Positions 1 to 8,637 of a stretch of 33,432 bases of DNA are shown here, piece after piece. Source of the DNA: UBA1422 sp041752735 (GTDB lineage Bacteria; Bacillota; Clostridia; Peptostreptococcales; Anaerovoracaceae). The notes beneath the pieces were generated by a model. That model did not search any database, was not told the DNA's origin, and was given only the letters and a program-made list of their open reading frames with translations. Location: contig JBGSVW010000002.1 in assembly GCA_041752735.1 (NCBI GenBank), forward strand, positions 1 to 33,432, in the 5' to 3' direction. Position 1 is the stretch's first letter, and the number at the start of each line of letters is the position of its first letter. The translations under genes and the position numbers were made by a program.

Positions 1-37
1 TTTTGTGTTGATTTTCTAATACTTTGCCAAGTTCTCC

Positions 38-66
38 TTGTTACTAACCACAATATATAGTAAAAT
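38..66 (+). promoter_or_regulatory. Putative nrdR promoter with NrdR-box-like spacer
   Basis: A sigma-A-like promoter is visible: TTGTTA at 38-43, a 17-base spacer and TAAAAT at 61-66. Inside the spacer, CAATATATAG at 51-60 matches all ten core positions of the NrdR box core (CwAtATaTwG) as I remember it. This suggests NrdR represses its own gene. A weaker match (7 of 10) starts at 85, but the 34-base offset is not the usual spacing of paired boxes. The promoter call is from hexamer spacing only. Confidence 0.45.
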
Positions 67-114
67 ATGAGCCATAGATAAATTCTATAGTATGGTAGGG
101 AGGGACGAAACACA

Positions 115-585
115 ATGAGATGCCCATTTTGTGAAAATGATGACACCAAGGTGATTGATTCAAGACATACCGACGAGGGTCACGCCATCAGGCGTCGACG
201 AGAATGCGAGAAATGCAACAAGCGCTTCACCACCTACGAAAAAGTGGAAGAGGTTATTTTGATGGTCATTAAAAAGGATGGCAGCAGAGAGACCTTTGAT
301 CGAAACAAGGTTATGAATGGTATTATTAAGGCTTGCGAGAAGCGTCCGGTGCCCATTGCCGAAGTCGAAAAAATTGTGGATGATATTGAACGTGGCCTCA
401 ACAACCTAATGGAAAAAGAAGTCAAAAGCACATTTATCGGTGAGCTGATTATGGACCGCCTCAAAGACTTAGATGAAGTGGCTTATGTTCGCTTTGCTTC
501 TGTATATAGACAATTCACAGACATCAATACTTTTGTAAAAGAAATAGAAGGACTATTAGGCAGAAAGAGAAAAGAGGGCAGATAA
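115..585 (+). CDS. nrdR: Transcriptional repressor NrdR
   Basis: NrdR represses ribonucleotide reductase genes by sensing ATP/dATP. The 156-residue protein has the usual family length. The N-terminal zinc ribbon has its four cysteines at C3, C6, C31 and C34 (MRCPFC near the start, CEKC later), followed by the basic RRRR segment that contacts DNA. Residues about 47-137 form the ATP-cone domain, starting with the typical VIKKDGSRETFDRNK stretch. The ATG is preceded by GGGAGGG at 98-104 with a 10-base spacer. cmk starts two bases after the stop, so the two are probably co-transcribed. No ribonucleotide reductase gene lies in the window, so its targets are elsewhere. Confidence 0.97.
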   Translation: MRCPFCENDDTKVIDSRHTDEGHAIRRRRECEKCNKRFTTYEKVEEVILMVIKKDGSRETFDRNKVMNGIIKACEKRPVPIAEVEKIVDDIERGLNNLMEKEVKSTFIGELIMDRLKDLDEVAYVRFASVYRQFTDINTFVKEIEGLLGRKRKEGR

Positions 586-587
586 AC

Positions 588-1238
588 ATGAGCAAAACCA
601 TTCGTATCGCCATTGACGGTCCGGGAGGTGCGGGGAAAAGCACCATAGCAATGGCCGTTGCCAAAGCCCTTCAGATTGATTATATTGATACCGGCTCCAT
701 GTACAGAGCTGTCGCTCTAAAAATCCTTAAGGAAGGAATCAACCTGAAAGATGAAAAGGCGTTACAAAGGATGCTGGATCATACCGACATTGATTTTTCT
801 AAAGGCAATATTTATCTGGATGGTGCAGTCATCAACGACTTGATTCGTACCCCGGAAATTTCCGCCATGGCCTCCGCCTGTTCGGCATTGCCCATGGTCC
901 GCAGCAAATTGGTGGCGTTACAGCGACAGATGGGGGAATCAAAGAGCATCATTATGGATGGCAGAGACATTGGTACTAATGTCTTGCCACATGCGGAATA
1001 CAAATTCTTCCTGACTGCATCCCCGGAAGTACGAGCGCGACGAAGGACATTGGAGCTTCAACAAAAAGGTCAAGATGTGAACTATGAAGCAGTGCTTGCG
1101 GATATCGAAAAGCGAGATTTTGCAGACAGCAACCGATCGCTGAATCCACTGACCCAGGCCAAGGATGCGCTATTGATCAACACCACGGGGATTCCCCTGG
1201 AGGAGTGTATCCAATTGGTTTTATCCCACATAAAATAA
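588..1238 (+). CDS. cmk: Cytidylate kinase
   Basis: Cmk phosphorylates CMP and dCMP to the diphosphates with ATP, in the cytoplasm. The 216-residue protein has the P-loop GPGGAGKST at residues 11-19, the IDTGSMYRAVAL nucleotide-binding segment just after it, and the conserved MDGRDIGTNVLPHAEYKFFL block in the second half, followed by the arginine-rich ARRRTLEL lid. The length is close to the usual 220-230. It starts two bases after nrdR, whose last codons (AAGAGGGCAGATAA) supply the ribosome binding site. In clostridia cmk is often followed by ispH/plsC or rpsA genes; none of these is here, and a DUF1015 gene follows instead. Confidence 0.97.
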   Translation: MSKTIRIAIDGPGGAGKSTIAMAVAKALQIDYIDTGSMYRAVALKILKEGINLKDEKALQRMLDHTDIDFSKGNIYLDGAVINDLIRTPEISAMASACSALPMVRSKLVALQRQMGESKSIIMDGRDIGTNVLPHAEYKFFLTASPEVRARRRTLELQQKGQDVNYEAVLADIEKRDFADSNRSLNPLTQAKDALLINTTGIPLEECIQLVLSHIK

Positions 1239-1289
1239 CCAACAATAAACGAGTAGTAACCGAAGCAAATAAACCAACAGGAGACAATT

Positions 1290-2531
1290 ATGACCATCGT
1301 CAGACCATTCAAAGCAATCAGACCGACCCCCGCCCTGGCAGACAAGGTGATTTCATTGCCATATGATGTGATGAATAGGGAAGAAGCAGCACTTATGGCT
1401 GCGAACAACCCCATGAGTTTTCTACATATCTGCCGCTCCGAAATCGATTTACCGGATCAAAAGAATCCTTATGATGAAACGGTATATCTCAAAGCCAAAG
1501 AAAATATCAAAGGATTTTTGACTGATGGGGTGATGTTGCAGGATGAAGAACCATCCTTTTACATTTATCGGCAAACCATGGGACAAAACACTCAAACCGG
1601 CATCGTCGGTTGTGTTTCCATTGACGATTACTTGAACGATGTCATCAAAAAACATGAATTTACCCGTGAAGAAAAGGAACAGGACAGAATCAGGCATTTC
1701 GACATCTGTAATGCCAATACCGAGCCTGTTTTCCTAACCCATCGAGCCAATGATCAATTGGGTAGATTAACGGATCAGTATACAAGCAACAATGATGCAG
1801 AATTTTCCATTACCACCAATGACGGGGTGGGACACGGATTTTGGGTGATACGTGACAACGAGGCCAGAGACAAGATTGTTGAAATTTTCCAATCCATACC
1901 TGCCTTGTATATCGCCGATGGACACCATCGCAGTGCTTCGGCCTGCAAAGTCGGTTTGAAACGGCGGGAAGCAAATCCAAATTACACCGGAGATGAAGAA
2001 TTCAATTTTTTTATGGCTGTGATTTTCCCCGACAAGGATTTGAATATTTTTGATTATAACAGGGTGGTTCGGGATTTAAACGGACATACCCCTGAGACAT
2101 TTATAAAGGCCATTGAATCCGCGGGATTCTCCGTGGAATTGCAAGGCGCTTCAATCTACCGGCCAACCGGAAAGCATACCATCGGGATGTTTTTAGATGG
2201 TGCCTGGTATAAGCTGGATGCAAAACCGGAAATCGTGACGGAACATCCAATAGACGGACTGGATGTGGCAATTCTCCAAACCCATTTGTTGGCACCCATC
2301 CTGGGAATTCAAGATCCCAGAACCGATAAAAGAATAGATTTTGTTGGTGGAATCAGAGGCCTTTCGGAATTGGAAAGAAGAGTTGGCATTGACATGAAAG
2401 TCGCCTTTGCCATGTTTCCTGTCACCATTTCAGATTTGCTGAATGTCTCGGACAATGGCATGGTCATGCCGCCAAAATCAACTTGGTTTGAACCTAAGTT
2501 GGGCAGCGGATTGTTTGTTCATCAACTGTAA
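1290..2531 (+). CDS. DUF1015 family protein
   Basis: This 413-residue soluble protein belongs to the DUF1015 family. The family hallmarks visible are the N-terminal VRPFKAIRPTPALADKVISL segment followed by PYDVMNREEA, and the central motif IADGHHRSASA with D210, H212, H213 and R214. No signal peptide or membrane segment is seen. The biochemical role is not settled; from memory, DUF1015 genes often neighbour serine-biosynthesis genes in clostridia, but no such neighbour is present here. The ATG follows an AGGAGA ribosome binding site. It lies 51 bases after cmk in the same direction with no obvious terminator between, so it may be read through from nrdR-cmk. Confidence 0.85.
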   Translation: MTIVRPFKAIRPTPALADKVISLPYDVMNREEAALMAANNPMSFLHICRSEIDLPDQKNPYDETVYLKAKENIKGFLTDGVMLQDEEPSFYIYRQTMGQNTQTGIVGCVSIDDYLNDVIKKHEFTREEKEQDRIRHFDICNANTEPVFLTHRANDQLGRLTDQYTSNNDAEFSITTNDGVGHGFWVIRDNEARDKIVEIFQSIPALYIADGHHRSASACKVGLKRREANPNYTGDEEFNFFMAVIFPDKDLNIFDYNRVVRDLNGHTPETFIKAIESAGFSVELQGASIYRPTGKHTIGMFLDGAWYKLDAKPEIVTEHPIDGLDVAILQTHLLAPILGIQDPRTDKRIDFVGGIRGLSELERRVGIDMKVAFAMFPVTISDLLNVSDNGMVMPPKSTWFEPKLGSGLFVHQL

Positions 2532-2559
2532 TTAACGATGGTTCAACTATAATCCATGA

Positions 2560-2588
2560 TTGAACATGGGCTGGTGAAGTGGTATAAT
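2560..2588 (+). promoter_or_regulatory. Putative radC promoter
   Basis: TTGAAC at 2560-2565, a 17-base spacer and a perfect TATAAT at 2583-2588 form a strong sigma-A-type promoter about 80 bases before radC. The -35 element is also the right arm of a 6-bp inverted repeat (GTTCAA at 2541-2546 with TTGAAC), which could be the end of the DUF1015 transcript or an operator. There is no T-run after it. Confidence 0.65.
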
Positions 2589-2669
2589 TTAATACGTCTT
2601 TTTGGAAGGGCTCATAGCCCGATTTGAAAGGGTTTCTGTAACGCATGGGGGCGTGAAAGGGGACCTGAT

Positions 2670-3347
2670 ATGATTATTCGAGAACTGCCGGAAGCCGAAA
2701 GACCCCGTGAAAGGCTACTGCGATTTGGACAGGAACATTTAACCAATCCTGAACTGATTGCACTGCTATTGGGTACCGGGTCCAAAGGAGAGTCGGCCAT
2801 GGGTCTTGCAGAAAACCTGCTCGCCATGGATGGAGACGGGTTATTGTATCTTGCCAACTGCTCCGTTGAAGAATTATCCACAGTAAGAGGCATGGGACCT
2901 GCCAAAGCATGCAAGTTGCTTGCAGCCATTGAGTTGGGTTCACGGATGGCAACCACCCAAAGACCCCAAAAAACTAAAATAGAATCGACCCTCGATGTGG
3001 TGGACATCTTCATGGAAAAAATGCGTTACCACAAAAAAGAACACTTCAATGTTTTGCTGCTTAACGCAAAAGGAGGGGTTCTGGCAGTGGAAACGGTGGC
3101 GGTAGGTGATTTGTCTTCCAGCATCGTTCATCCCAGGGAAGCCTTCATCGCCGCAGTGCGAAGAAGTGCCGCTGCAGTCATTTTCCTGCATAACCACCCA
3201 AGTGGCAATCCGAAACCTAGCCCTCAGGATATCGAAGTGACACACAGGCTATGTGAAACCGGAAAAATATTAGGCATACATGTCCTTGATCACATTATCA
3301 TCGGGGATGGAATATACATCAGTATGAAAGAAAAAAAGATTATCTAG
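2670..3347 (+). CDS. radC: RadC family JAB/MPN-domain protein
   Basis: RadC-family proteins have an N-terminal helix-hairpin-helix and a C-terminal JAMM metalloprotease-like domain; the old DNA-repair name is not well supported and the cellular role is unclear. Here the HhH motif is GMGPAKACKLLAAIELG (about residues 74-90), and the JAMM motif is H174-N-H176-P-S178 followed by PKPSPQD ending at D187, so all metal ligands are intact. Length 225 is typical. The gene sits directly upstream of mreB, as in Bacillus and many clostridia, where radC/maf/mreBCD cluster. Start ATG with AAAGGGGACC upstream. Confidence 0.96.
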   Translation: MIIRELPEAERPRERLLRFGQEHLTNPELIALLLGTGSKGESAMGLAENLLAMDGDGLLYLANCSVEELSTVRGMGPAKACKLLAAIELGSRMATTQRPQKTKIESTLDVVDIFMEKMRYHKKEHFNVLLLNAKGGVLAVETVAVGDLSSSIVHPREAFIAAVRRSAAAVIFLHNHPSGNPKPSPQDIEVTHRLCETGKILGIHVLDHIIIGDGIYISMKEKKII

Positions 3348-3406
3348 CGTAAAATTGGAATTAGAACAAAATTTGAGTCATAAAATGAACATGGAGGATA
3401 TTAGTA

Positions 3407-4444
3407 GTGTTTAGTTTTTCAACAAAAGATATGGGCATCGATTTAGGTACAGCAAACACCTTGATTTACATGAAGGAGAAAGGTATCATACTGAATCAAC
3501 CTTCGTGTATCGCCTACGACAAAAACCTACGGGAGATCATAGCTGTCGGTGAAAGCGCGAAGGACATGTTCGGCAAAACACCTGCCAACATCGTTGTGGT
3601 CAAGCCATTACAGGATGGCGTTATTTCCGATTTTGATATGACAGCAGAAATGCTGCAGCGGTTTATCAGGCGAGCGATGGGTGATAGAAAACCTTCCGGA
3701 CTCCGGGTGGTTGTTGGGGTACCCAGTGGTGTCACCGAAGTTGAAAAACGTGCGGTTGAAGAAGTAGTTCGACAGATGGGTGCCAGGGAAGTCTATATTC
3801 TTGATGAACCGACGGCAGCAGCCATCGGGGCCGGTCTGGATATCGATACTTCTGATGCATGTATGGTTGTGGATATTGGCGGCGGAACCACCGATATGGC
3901 CATTCTTGCCATGGGGGGCATTGTAGTCAGCACATCTCTTCGATATGCCGGTGAAAAGTTCAATGATGCTGTGATTTCTTATATTCGTAAAAAGAAGGGA
4001 ATGTTGATTGGTGAAAAAACTGCCGAGCAACTTAAAATCAATGTTGGCAGTGCGTTGATCCAATCGGACAAAAACCACAAAGAAATTTTACGATCCATGG
4101 ATGCCAGGGGTCGGGATTTGATTTCCGGCCTACCCAAAACCTTTTCTGTCAACAACAAAGAAATGGAAGCGGCTTTGCACGAATCCATGGAAATGATCAT
4201 AGACGCAATCAAAAGCACTGTTGAAAAAGCACCCCCTGAAATCGCTGCGGACATAGCAGAAAAGGGATTAACCCTGACCGGTGGCGGCGGTATGATTGAA
4301 AATCTGGATCTTCTCATCGCCCAAAGAACCGGCATGAAGGTGACGAAGGCCGAAAATCCTTATGAAGCAGTTGCGCTTGGAACTGGCAAGAGCCTAGAAA
4401 ATATCGACAAACTACGTCGATATGTGGCAAGTAAAAGGAGATAA
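3407..4444 (+). CDS. mreB: Rod-shape determining protein MreB (GTG start)
   Basis: MreB is the bacterial actin homologue that organises lateral wall synthesis at the inner membrane. The 345-residue protein shows the actin-fold ATP site: phosphate-1 loop DLGTANTLIY near residue 12, phosphate-2 loop VVDIGGGTTDMAIL around residue 155-168, and the adenosine motif TGGGGMIENLD near residue 290. Length matches the family. The start is GTG at 3407, chosen because GGAGG lies at 3393-3397 with a 9-base spacer and the N terminus MFSFSTKDMGIDLG fits other MreBs. It leads the mreBCD-PBP2-minD block. Confidence 0.97.
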   Translation: MFSFSTKDMGIDLGTANTLIYMKEKGIILNQPSCIAYDKNLREIIAVGESAKDMFGKTPANIVVVKPLQDGVISDFDMTAEMLQRFIRRAMGDRKPSGLRVVVGVPSGVTEVEKRAVEEVVRQMGAREVYILDEPTAAAIGAGLDIDTSDACMVVDIGGGTTDMAILAMGGIVVSTSLRYAGEKFNDAVISYIRKKKGMLIGEKTAEQLKINVGSALIQSDKNHKEILRSMDARGRDLISGLPKTFSVNNKEMEAALHESMEMIIDAIKSTVEKAPPEIAADIAEKGLTLTGGGGMIENLDLLIAQRTGMKVTKAENPYEAVALGTGKSLENIDKLRRYVASKRR

Positions 4445-4502
4445 TTCGGCAAAGCAATTTGCATCCATTTTATTATAAAAGTCCGGAAGGATAGCGTACT
4501 TT

Positions 4503-5321
4503 ATGAATTGGTTTAAACGTCACAAAATATTTACGGCTACAGCAGGTATCGTTTTGATATTGTGCCTTTTCGTGTTAGTTTCCTTTCTGCAGGGTGGCAG
4601 TTCCACCTTTTTTGGTAACGGCATTCAAACCATAATTACAGCAGTAGAAAAGCCTTTTTCCAATGTGACAGGAGGAATCAAAAACACTTTTACCGGAATT
4701 TTTCAGTACAAACAAGTACTTAAAGAAAATGAAGCATTAAAAAAAGAGAACGAGGAACTGAAAGAACAAAACCTGGAACTTACCCTAACCCAAGAAGAAC
4801 TTGCCCAACTGGATGCGTTGTCTCGAGCCTTTTCATTCACGCCATATGCCGGTAACGGACAGGCGGTGGCCGGACAAATTATTTCGTTGGACAACTCCAA
4901 CCTATTCCATACGTTTATGATTGATGCCGGCTCCGATAAAGGGATTTCAGTGAATAACATCGTAGTGGATGGAAACGGGCTGGTTGGACGCGTACGTGAA
5001 GTGGGTAAAACTTGGTCAAAAGTGGTTTCAGTTTTGGATGAAAATAATAACATCAGCTTTGAAGTATTAAGAAAAGGCACCATTCAGGGCGTTTTGCATG
5101 GAAACGGCACAGGTAAGCTGGAAGGTTACTTGCTGGATAGTAATGCAAAAATCGTTGAAGGGGATGTTTTAGTAACATCTGGGGTGGGATTATATCCTCA
5201 GGGAATCAGAATTGGTAAAGTATCTACAGTTACCTTTGATAAAGACTTGCAGTTAAAAGTAATCACCGTTGCACCAACTGTAAAGTTTACCAGCCTACAA
5301 AAGGTGGCGGTATTTATATGA
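4503..5321 (+). CDS. mreC: Rod-shape determining protein MreC
   Basis: MreC is the bitopic membrane scaffold of the elongasome, linking MreB/MreD to PBP2. The 272-residue protein has one N-terminal membrane helix at about residues 10-30 (ILCLFVLVSFLQ), then a charged coiled coil rich in Lys/Glu at about 73-100, then the two beta-barrel domain region that contains the typical ISLDNSNLFHTFMIDAGSDKG and VVDGNGLVGRVREVG segments. It starts 58 bases after mreB. Its stop overlaps the mreD start in an ATGA, so the two are translationally coupled. Confidence 0.96.
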   Translation: MNWFKRHKIFTATAGIVLILCLFVLVSFLQGGSSTFFGNGIQTIITAVEKPFSNVTGGIKNTFTGIFQYKQVLKENEALKKENEELKEQNLELTLTQEELAQLDALSRAFSFTPYAGNGQAVAGQIISLDNSNLFHTFMIDAGSDKGISVNNIVVDGNGLVGRVREVGKTWSKVVSVLDENNNISFEVLRKGTIQGVLHGNGTGKLEGYLLDSNAKIVEGDVLVTSGVGLYPQGIRIGKVSTVTFDKDLQLKVITVAPTVKFTSLQKVAVFI

Positions 5322-5878
5322 GTTATAAAAAAGCGGTCTTGTTGTATGGAATTGCCATTGTTTTGCAGTTTTCACTGCTCAATATTTTCTCCGTCAATGG
5401 CATTACACCCAATCTAATCCTTAGCTTGATGATATTCATCACATATAAATATAATGATGGACTTCGCCCCGCATTGGTTGCCATACCTTTTGCGCTTATC
5501 AGTGATTTAATGGGGGGACAGTATGTCGGCGTCAGTGGATTGGCATTGTTCATCCTTGCGCTCATTGTCAATTACTATGGGAGAGGCTTAAACCGGGAAA
5601 GCATTTGGACTTTGCTCACGGTCTCAGCCATTGGCACAGTGATTTACAATTTTATCTACTGGTTGATTATGATCACCCTTGGCAATGCCAGCACAGTGCT
5701 TGACTTACTGGAATTCCTGGCATATGCATTACCTGCTAATCTACTTGTTGTTCTGTTTGTGTTTTTCGTGTATACCCGGACGAATAGACGACGAAATAGG
5801 CCTAAGAGTTACGGTATAACAAATATGCGTAGCAGCAATAAACGTATGAACAAGATGAACTTAAGGAATATACGATGA
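5318..5878 (+). CDS. mreD: Rod-shape determining protein MreD
   Basis: MreD is the small polytopic membrane partner of MreC. The 186-residue protein has about five hydrophobic helices, with a typical N terminus (KKAVLLYGIAIVLQFSLLNIF) and the conserved PNLILSLMIFI and ALISDLMGG segments. The C terminus ends in a very basic cytoplasmic tail rich in Arg, Lys, Asn and Met (about residues 152-186), longer than in many MreDs. It overlaps mreC and PBP2 by ATGA junctions on both sides, which fits tightly coupled expression of a membrane complex. Confidence 0.94.
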   Translation: MSYKKAVLLYGIAIVLQFSLLNIFSVNGITPNLILSLMIFITYKYNDGLRPALVAIPFALISDLMGGQYVGVSGLALFILALIVNYYGRGLNRESIWTLLTVSAIGTVIYNFIYWLIMITLGNASTVLDLLEFLAYALPANLLVVLFVFFVYTRTNRRRNRPKSYGITNMRSSNKRMNKMNLRNIR

Positions 5879-8628
5879 ATTTTGATTTCTCAACCCGATA
5901 TAGCCGAATGCTTATAGTATTAACAGTCCTTTCCATCTTGTTGGGTGGCAGGCTATTTCTGCTTACGGTAGTTCAAGGAAATAGCTGGGACGAGGCGTCT
6001 GAAGGGGTTAGCACAAGAGATATTCCCATCATGGCACCCAGAGGAGAAATTTATGACAGATACGGCAACCTGATTGCCGGGAACAAGCAAATTTTTACCG
6101 TTAAAATGAGTGCAGGCACCATGGAATCCGAGGAATTAAATGATGCAGTGTCGCAACTGATTGGTATTCTAGATCAAACAGGAGACAAGTTGGAAGACAA
6201 TTTTCCAATTAGCGTCAATAACGGGAACTATTCTTTTACCTATGACAGCGAAATACAGGCCTGGCTCACCCAAAAGGGTTTGCCGACAAATTATACTGCA
6301 GAACAAGCTTTCAATGCCATCCGTCTTGAGCTGGGGATTGACCCGGTACTCACCAGGTATGAAGCACAGCTGATTATGCAAAACACTTACAACGAATATC
6401 CACCGATTTCGGTTACTGCTATGAAATACAATAGTCAATTGGCCAGAGATAAGTTCCTGGAACTCTATGATCTCAAAGAAACGACGACTGCAAAAGATGC
6501 ATTTCTGGGGCTTCGCAAAGAACTAAAAATTAGCGCTGCGTTAAGCGACGCACAAGCTCGCAGAATTATGGCTGTCCGTAATGAAATGAAACTAATGGGT
6601 TACCGCCAATATCTTCCGGCCCTCGTAGCCAAAGATGTATCGGACAAGACGGTAATGATTATTGAAGAGATGAATGAATCCCTTCCCGGAGTCAGCATTG
6701 AATCTGAAACCAGAAGATATTATCCCAATGGCAGCACTGCTTCCCATATACTTGGGTACATGGGAAAAATATCCGATGACAAAAAAGAAGCATATATGGA
6801 GAAAGGGTACGAAGCCAATGCCATCATTGGATTGTCCGGCATAGAAAATACCTTTGAGTCTCTACTTCATGGCGTCAATGGCTATTATAAAGTTCAGGTG
6901 AATGCCATGGGTGAGCGGACAAAATTAATCAGCCAGTCTGACCCTGTCAAAGGGAAAGATATTTATCTTACCATTGACTTAAATCTTCAAAAGGTTGCAG
7001 AAGAAGCACTGGAGCGTGGTCTGGAGGCAATCCGCACCGGCGGAACCTTTACCAGTAAATTTGGCGACGTGGCGGTGAATAAAGAAGCGCCAAATGCTGA
7101 AGTGGGCGCGATTGTTGCGATTGAAGTCGAAACCGGAGAAGTCCTTGCGATGGCCAGTTATCCGGACTATGATCCAAATCTATTCGCAGATGGCATTTCA
7201 CTCACCGATTGGAACGCCCTTCAAACCAAGAATCCTCGCAATCCACTGGCGCCTGCACCTTTGTATAACGTTGCGACCAGAAGTGCAGTACAGCCGGGAT
7301 CCACCTTTAAAATGGTTACTGCCACTGCAGGACTGGAAGCTGGATTGGATCCATACAAAAAACTGCGGGATGCGGGACACATCGAACTTGGAACCAAGTC
7401 GTTTGGTTGTGTACTTTGGAACTTATATCGTTCAAATCATGGTTATCTGGATATGGCACGAGCCCTTGAAGTATCGTGCAACTATTACTTCTACGATGTT
7501 GCAACAGGCAAGGATTGGGCTACAGGCAAAAGTCTGGGATACAAAAAACCAATTACGATTGATGATATCACAGCTTATGCCAACGAATATGGACTGGGGT
7601 TGAGCACTGGAATCGAAATTCCAGAAACCGTACTTCCGGTTCCTTCCAAGGCCCGAAAATTAGCCGGTTTGCAAAGTAGCCTCAGAAATATATTATATGC
7701 GTCTTCGGAAGTTTATTTTGAGAAGAAAGTTGTTGGCAATCCTGATTTGCTGGAAGAAACTATTGAAAAGATAGTCGGCTGGATGGATCAAGACATTTCC
7801 AGAAATGAAATGATTAATGAGCGACTGGTCAATCTGGGAATCAAAGAGGACCAAGTTGAACCTCTGGCAGATTTATGCCTGTACACCTACTTTAATCAAA
7901 CCGATTGGTCCACAGCAGATGCCATGAACATTGCCATTGGTCAGGGCGAAAACGCCTATACGCCACTTCAAATGGCCAACTATGTTGCGACTCTTGGAAA
8001 TAAAGGAGTTCGAAACCAGGTTAGCTTGATAAAGAGCATCGAAAACCAAGGAGAATACGCCAAGGCGAATCCGGTTCAAGTGGAAGTCAGTGATGATATC
8101 TACTTTGATCAGATTATCGCGGGTATGCGGTTGGCGGCTACCGGTAGCGAAGGGAGTCTATCCCGTTATTTTGCAAATTTCCCCGTTGAAGTCGCTGCCA
8201 AAACAGGTACTGCCGAAAGAGCAGGCACCATCAATCCACCATCAGAAGTGGAATATATCAAAACGCATTTGGCCGCATTCAACAGAGCGCTGACATGGGA
8301 ACAAGTCAATACAGAAATGAAACGATTGATGAAGACTTACCCTACCATCTATCTGTCGGAAGATACGGCAGTGCGTCGGGCCGTAATTAATTTAAGCAAT
8401 GGAACACTGACATCAACAGATTTAAACCGATATAAAAGCGTTTATGACAACTTTGCATGGGTGCTGGCAATGGCACCGGCTTCCGATCCAAAAATCGCCG
8501 TCGCGGTGATGATTGTACAGGGAGCAACAGGTCCTAACGCTGGCGCAATCGCCCGTGAAGTAATTGGGGAATATATGCAGGTTAATAGTGATTTTACAAT
8601 CATTGACCTGAATTCAACACAACAGTAG
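5875..8628 (+). CDS. mrdA: Penicillin-binding protein 2 (class B, elongation-specific)
   Basis: PBP2 is the D,D-transpeptidase that cross-links peptidoglycan during elongation, working with RodA. An N-terminal membrane anchor lies at about residues 13-31, followed by the PBP-dimer region with APRGEIYDRYG at about 54-64. The transpeptidase motifs are intact: S476-T-F-K (acyl-serine), S534-C-N536 and K776-T-G. At 917 residues it is far longer than the Escherichia coli enzyme (633). Extra length sits in the pedestal (about residues 95-215), between SCN and KTG (300 residues from the active serine to KTG, compared with about 215), and after KTG, where about 60 extra residues precede the NFAWVLAMAPASDP strand. 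It is coupled to mreD by ATGA. Confidence 0.96.
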   Translation: MNFDFSTRYSRMLIVLTVLSILLGGRLFLLTVVQGNSWDEASEGVSTRDIPIMAPRGEIYDRYGNLIAGNKQIFTVKMSAGTMESEELNDAVSQLIGILDQTGDKLEDNFPISVNNGNYSFTYDSEIQAWLTQKGLPTNYTAEQAFNAIRLELGIDPVLTRYEAQLIMQNTYNEYPPISVTAMKYNSQLARDKFLELYDLKETTTAKDAFLGLRKELKISAALSDAQARRIMAVRNEMKLMGYRQYLPALVAKDVSDKTVMIIEEMNESLPGVSIESETRRYYPNGSTASHILGYMGKISDDKKEAYMEKGYEANAIIGLSGIENTFESLLHGVNGYYKVQVNAMGERTKLISQSDPVKGKDIYLTIDLNLQKVAEEALERGLEAIRTGGTFTSKFGDVAVNKEAPNAEVGAIVAIEVETGEVLAMASYPDYDPNLFADGISLTDWNALQTKNPRNPLAPAPLYNVATRSAVQPGSTFKMVTATAGLEAGLDPYKKLRDAGHIELGTKSFGCVLWNLYRSNHGYLDMARALEVSCNYYFYDVATGKDWATGKSLGYKKPITIDDITAYANEYGLGLSTGIEIPETVLPVPSKARKLAGLQSSLRNILYASSEVYFEKKVVGNPDLLEETIEKIVGWMDQDISRNEMINERLVNLGIKEDQVEPLADLCLYTYFNQTDWSTADAMNIAIGQGENAYTPLQMANYVATLGNKGVRNQVSLIKSIENQGEYAKANPVQVEVSDDIYFDQIIAGMRLAATGSEGSLSRYFANFPVEVAAKTGTAERAGTINPPSEVEYIKTHLAAFNRALTWEQVNTEMKRLMKTYPTIYLSEDTAVRRAVINLSNGTLTSTDLNRYKSVYDNFAWVLAMAPASDPKIAVAVMIVQGATGPNAGAIAREVIGEYMQVNSDFTIIDLNSTQQ

Positions 8629-8637
8629 GAGGGAAAC

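Noticed and set aside
4445..4502. Promoter between mreB and mreC
   Set aside because: The AT-rich stretch has no pair of hexamers at 16-18 base spacing that I can support.
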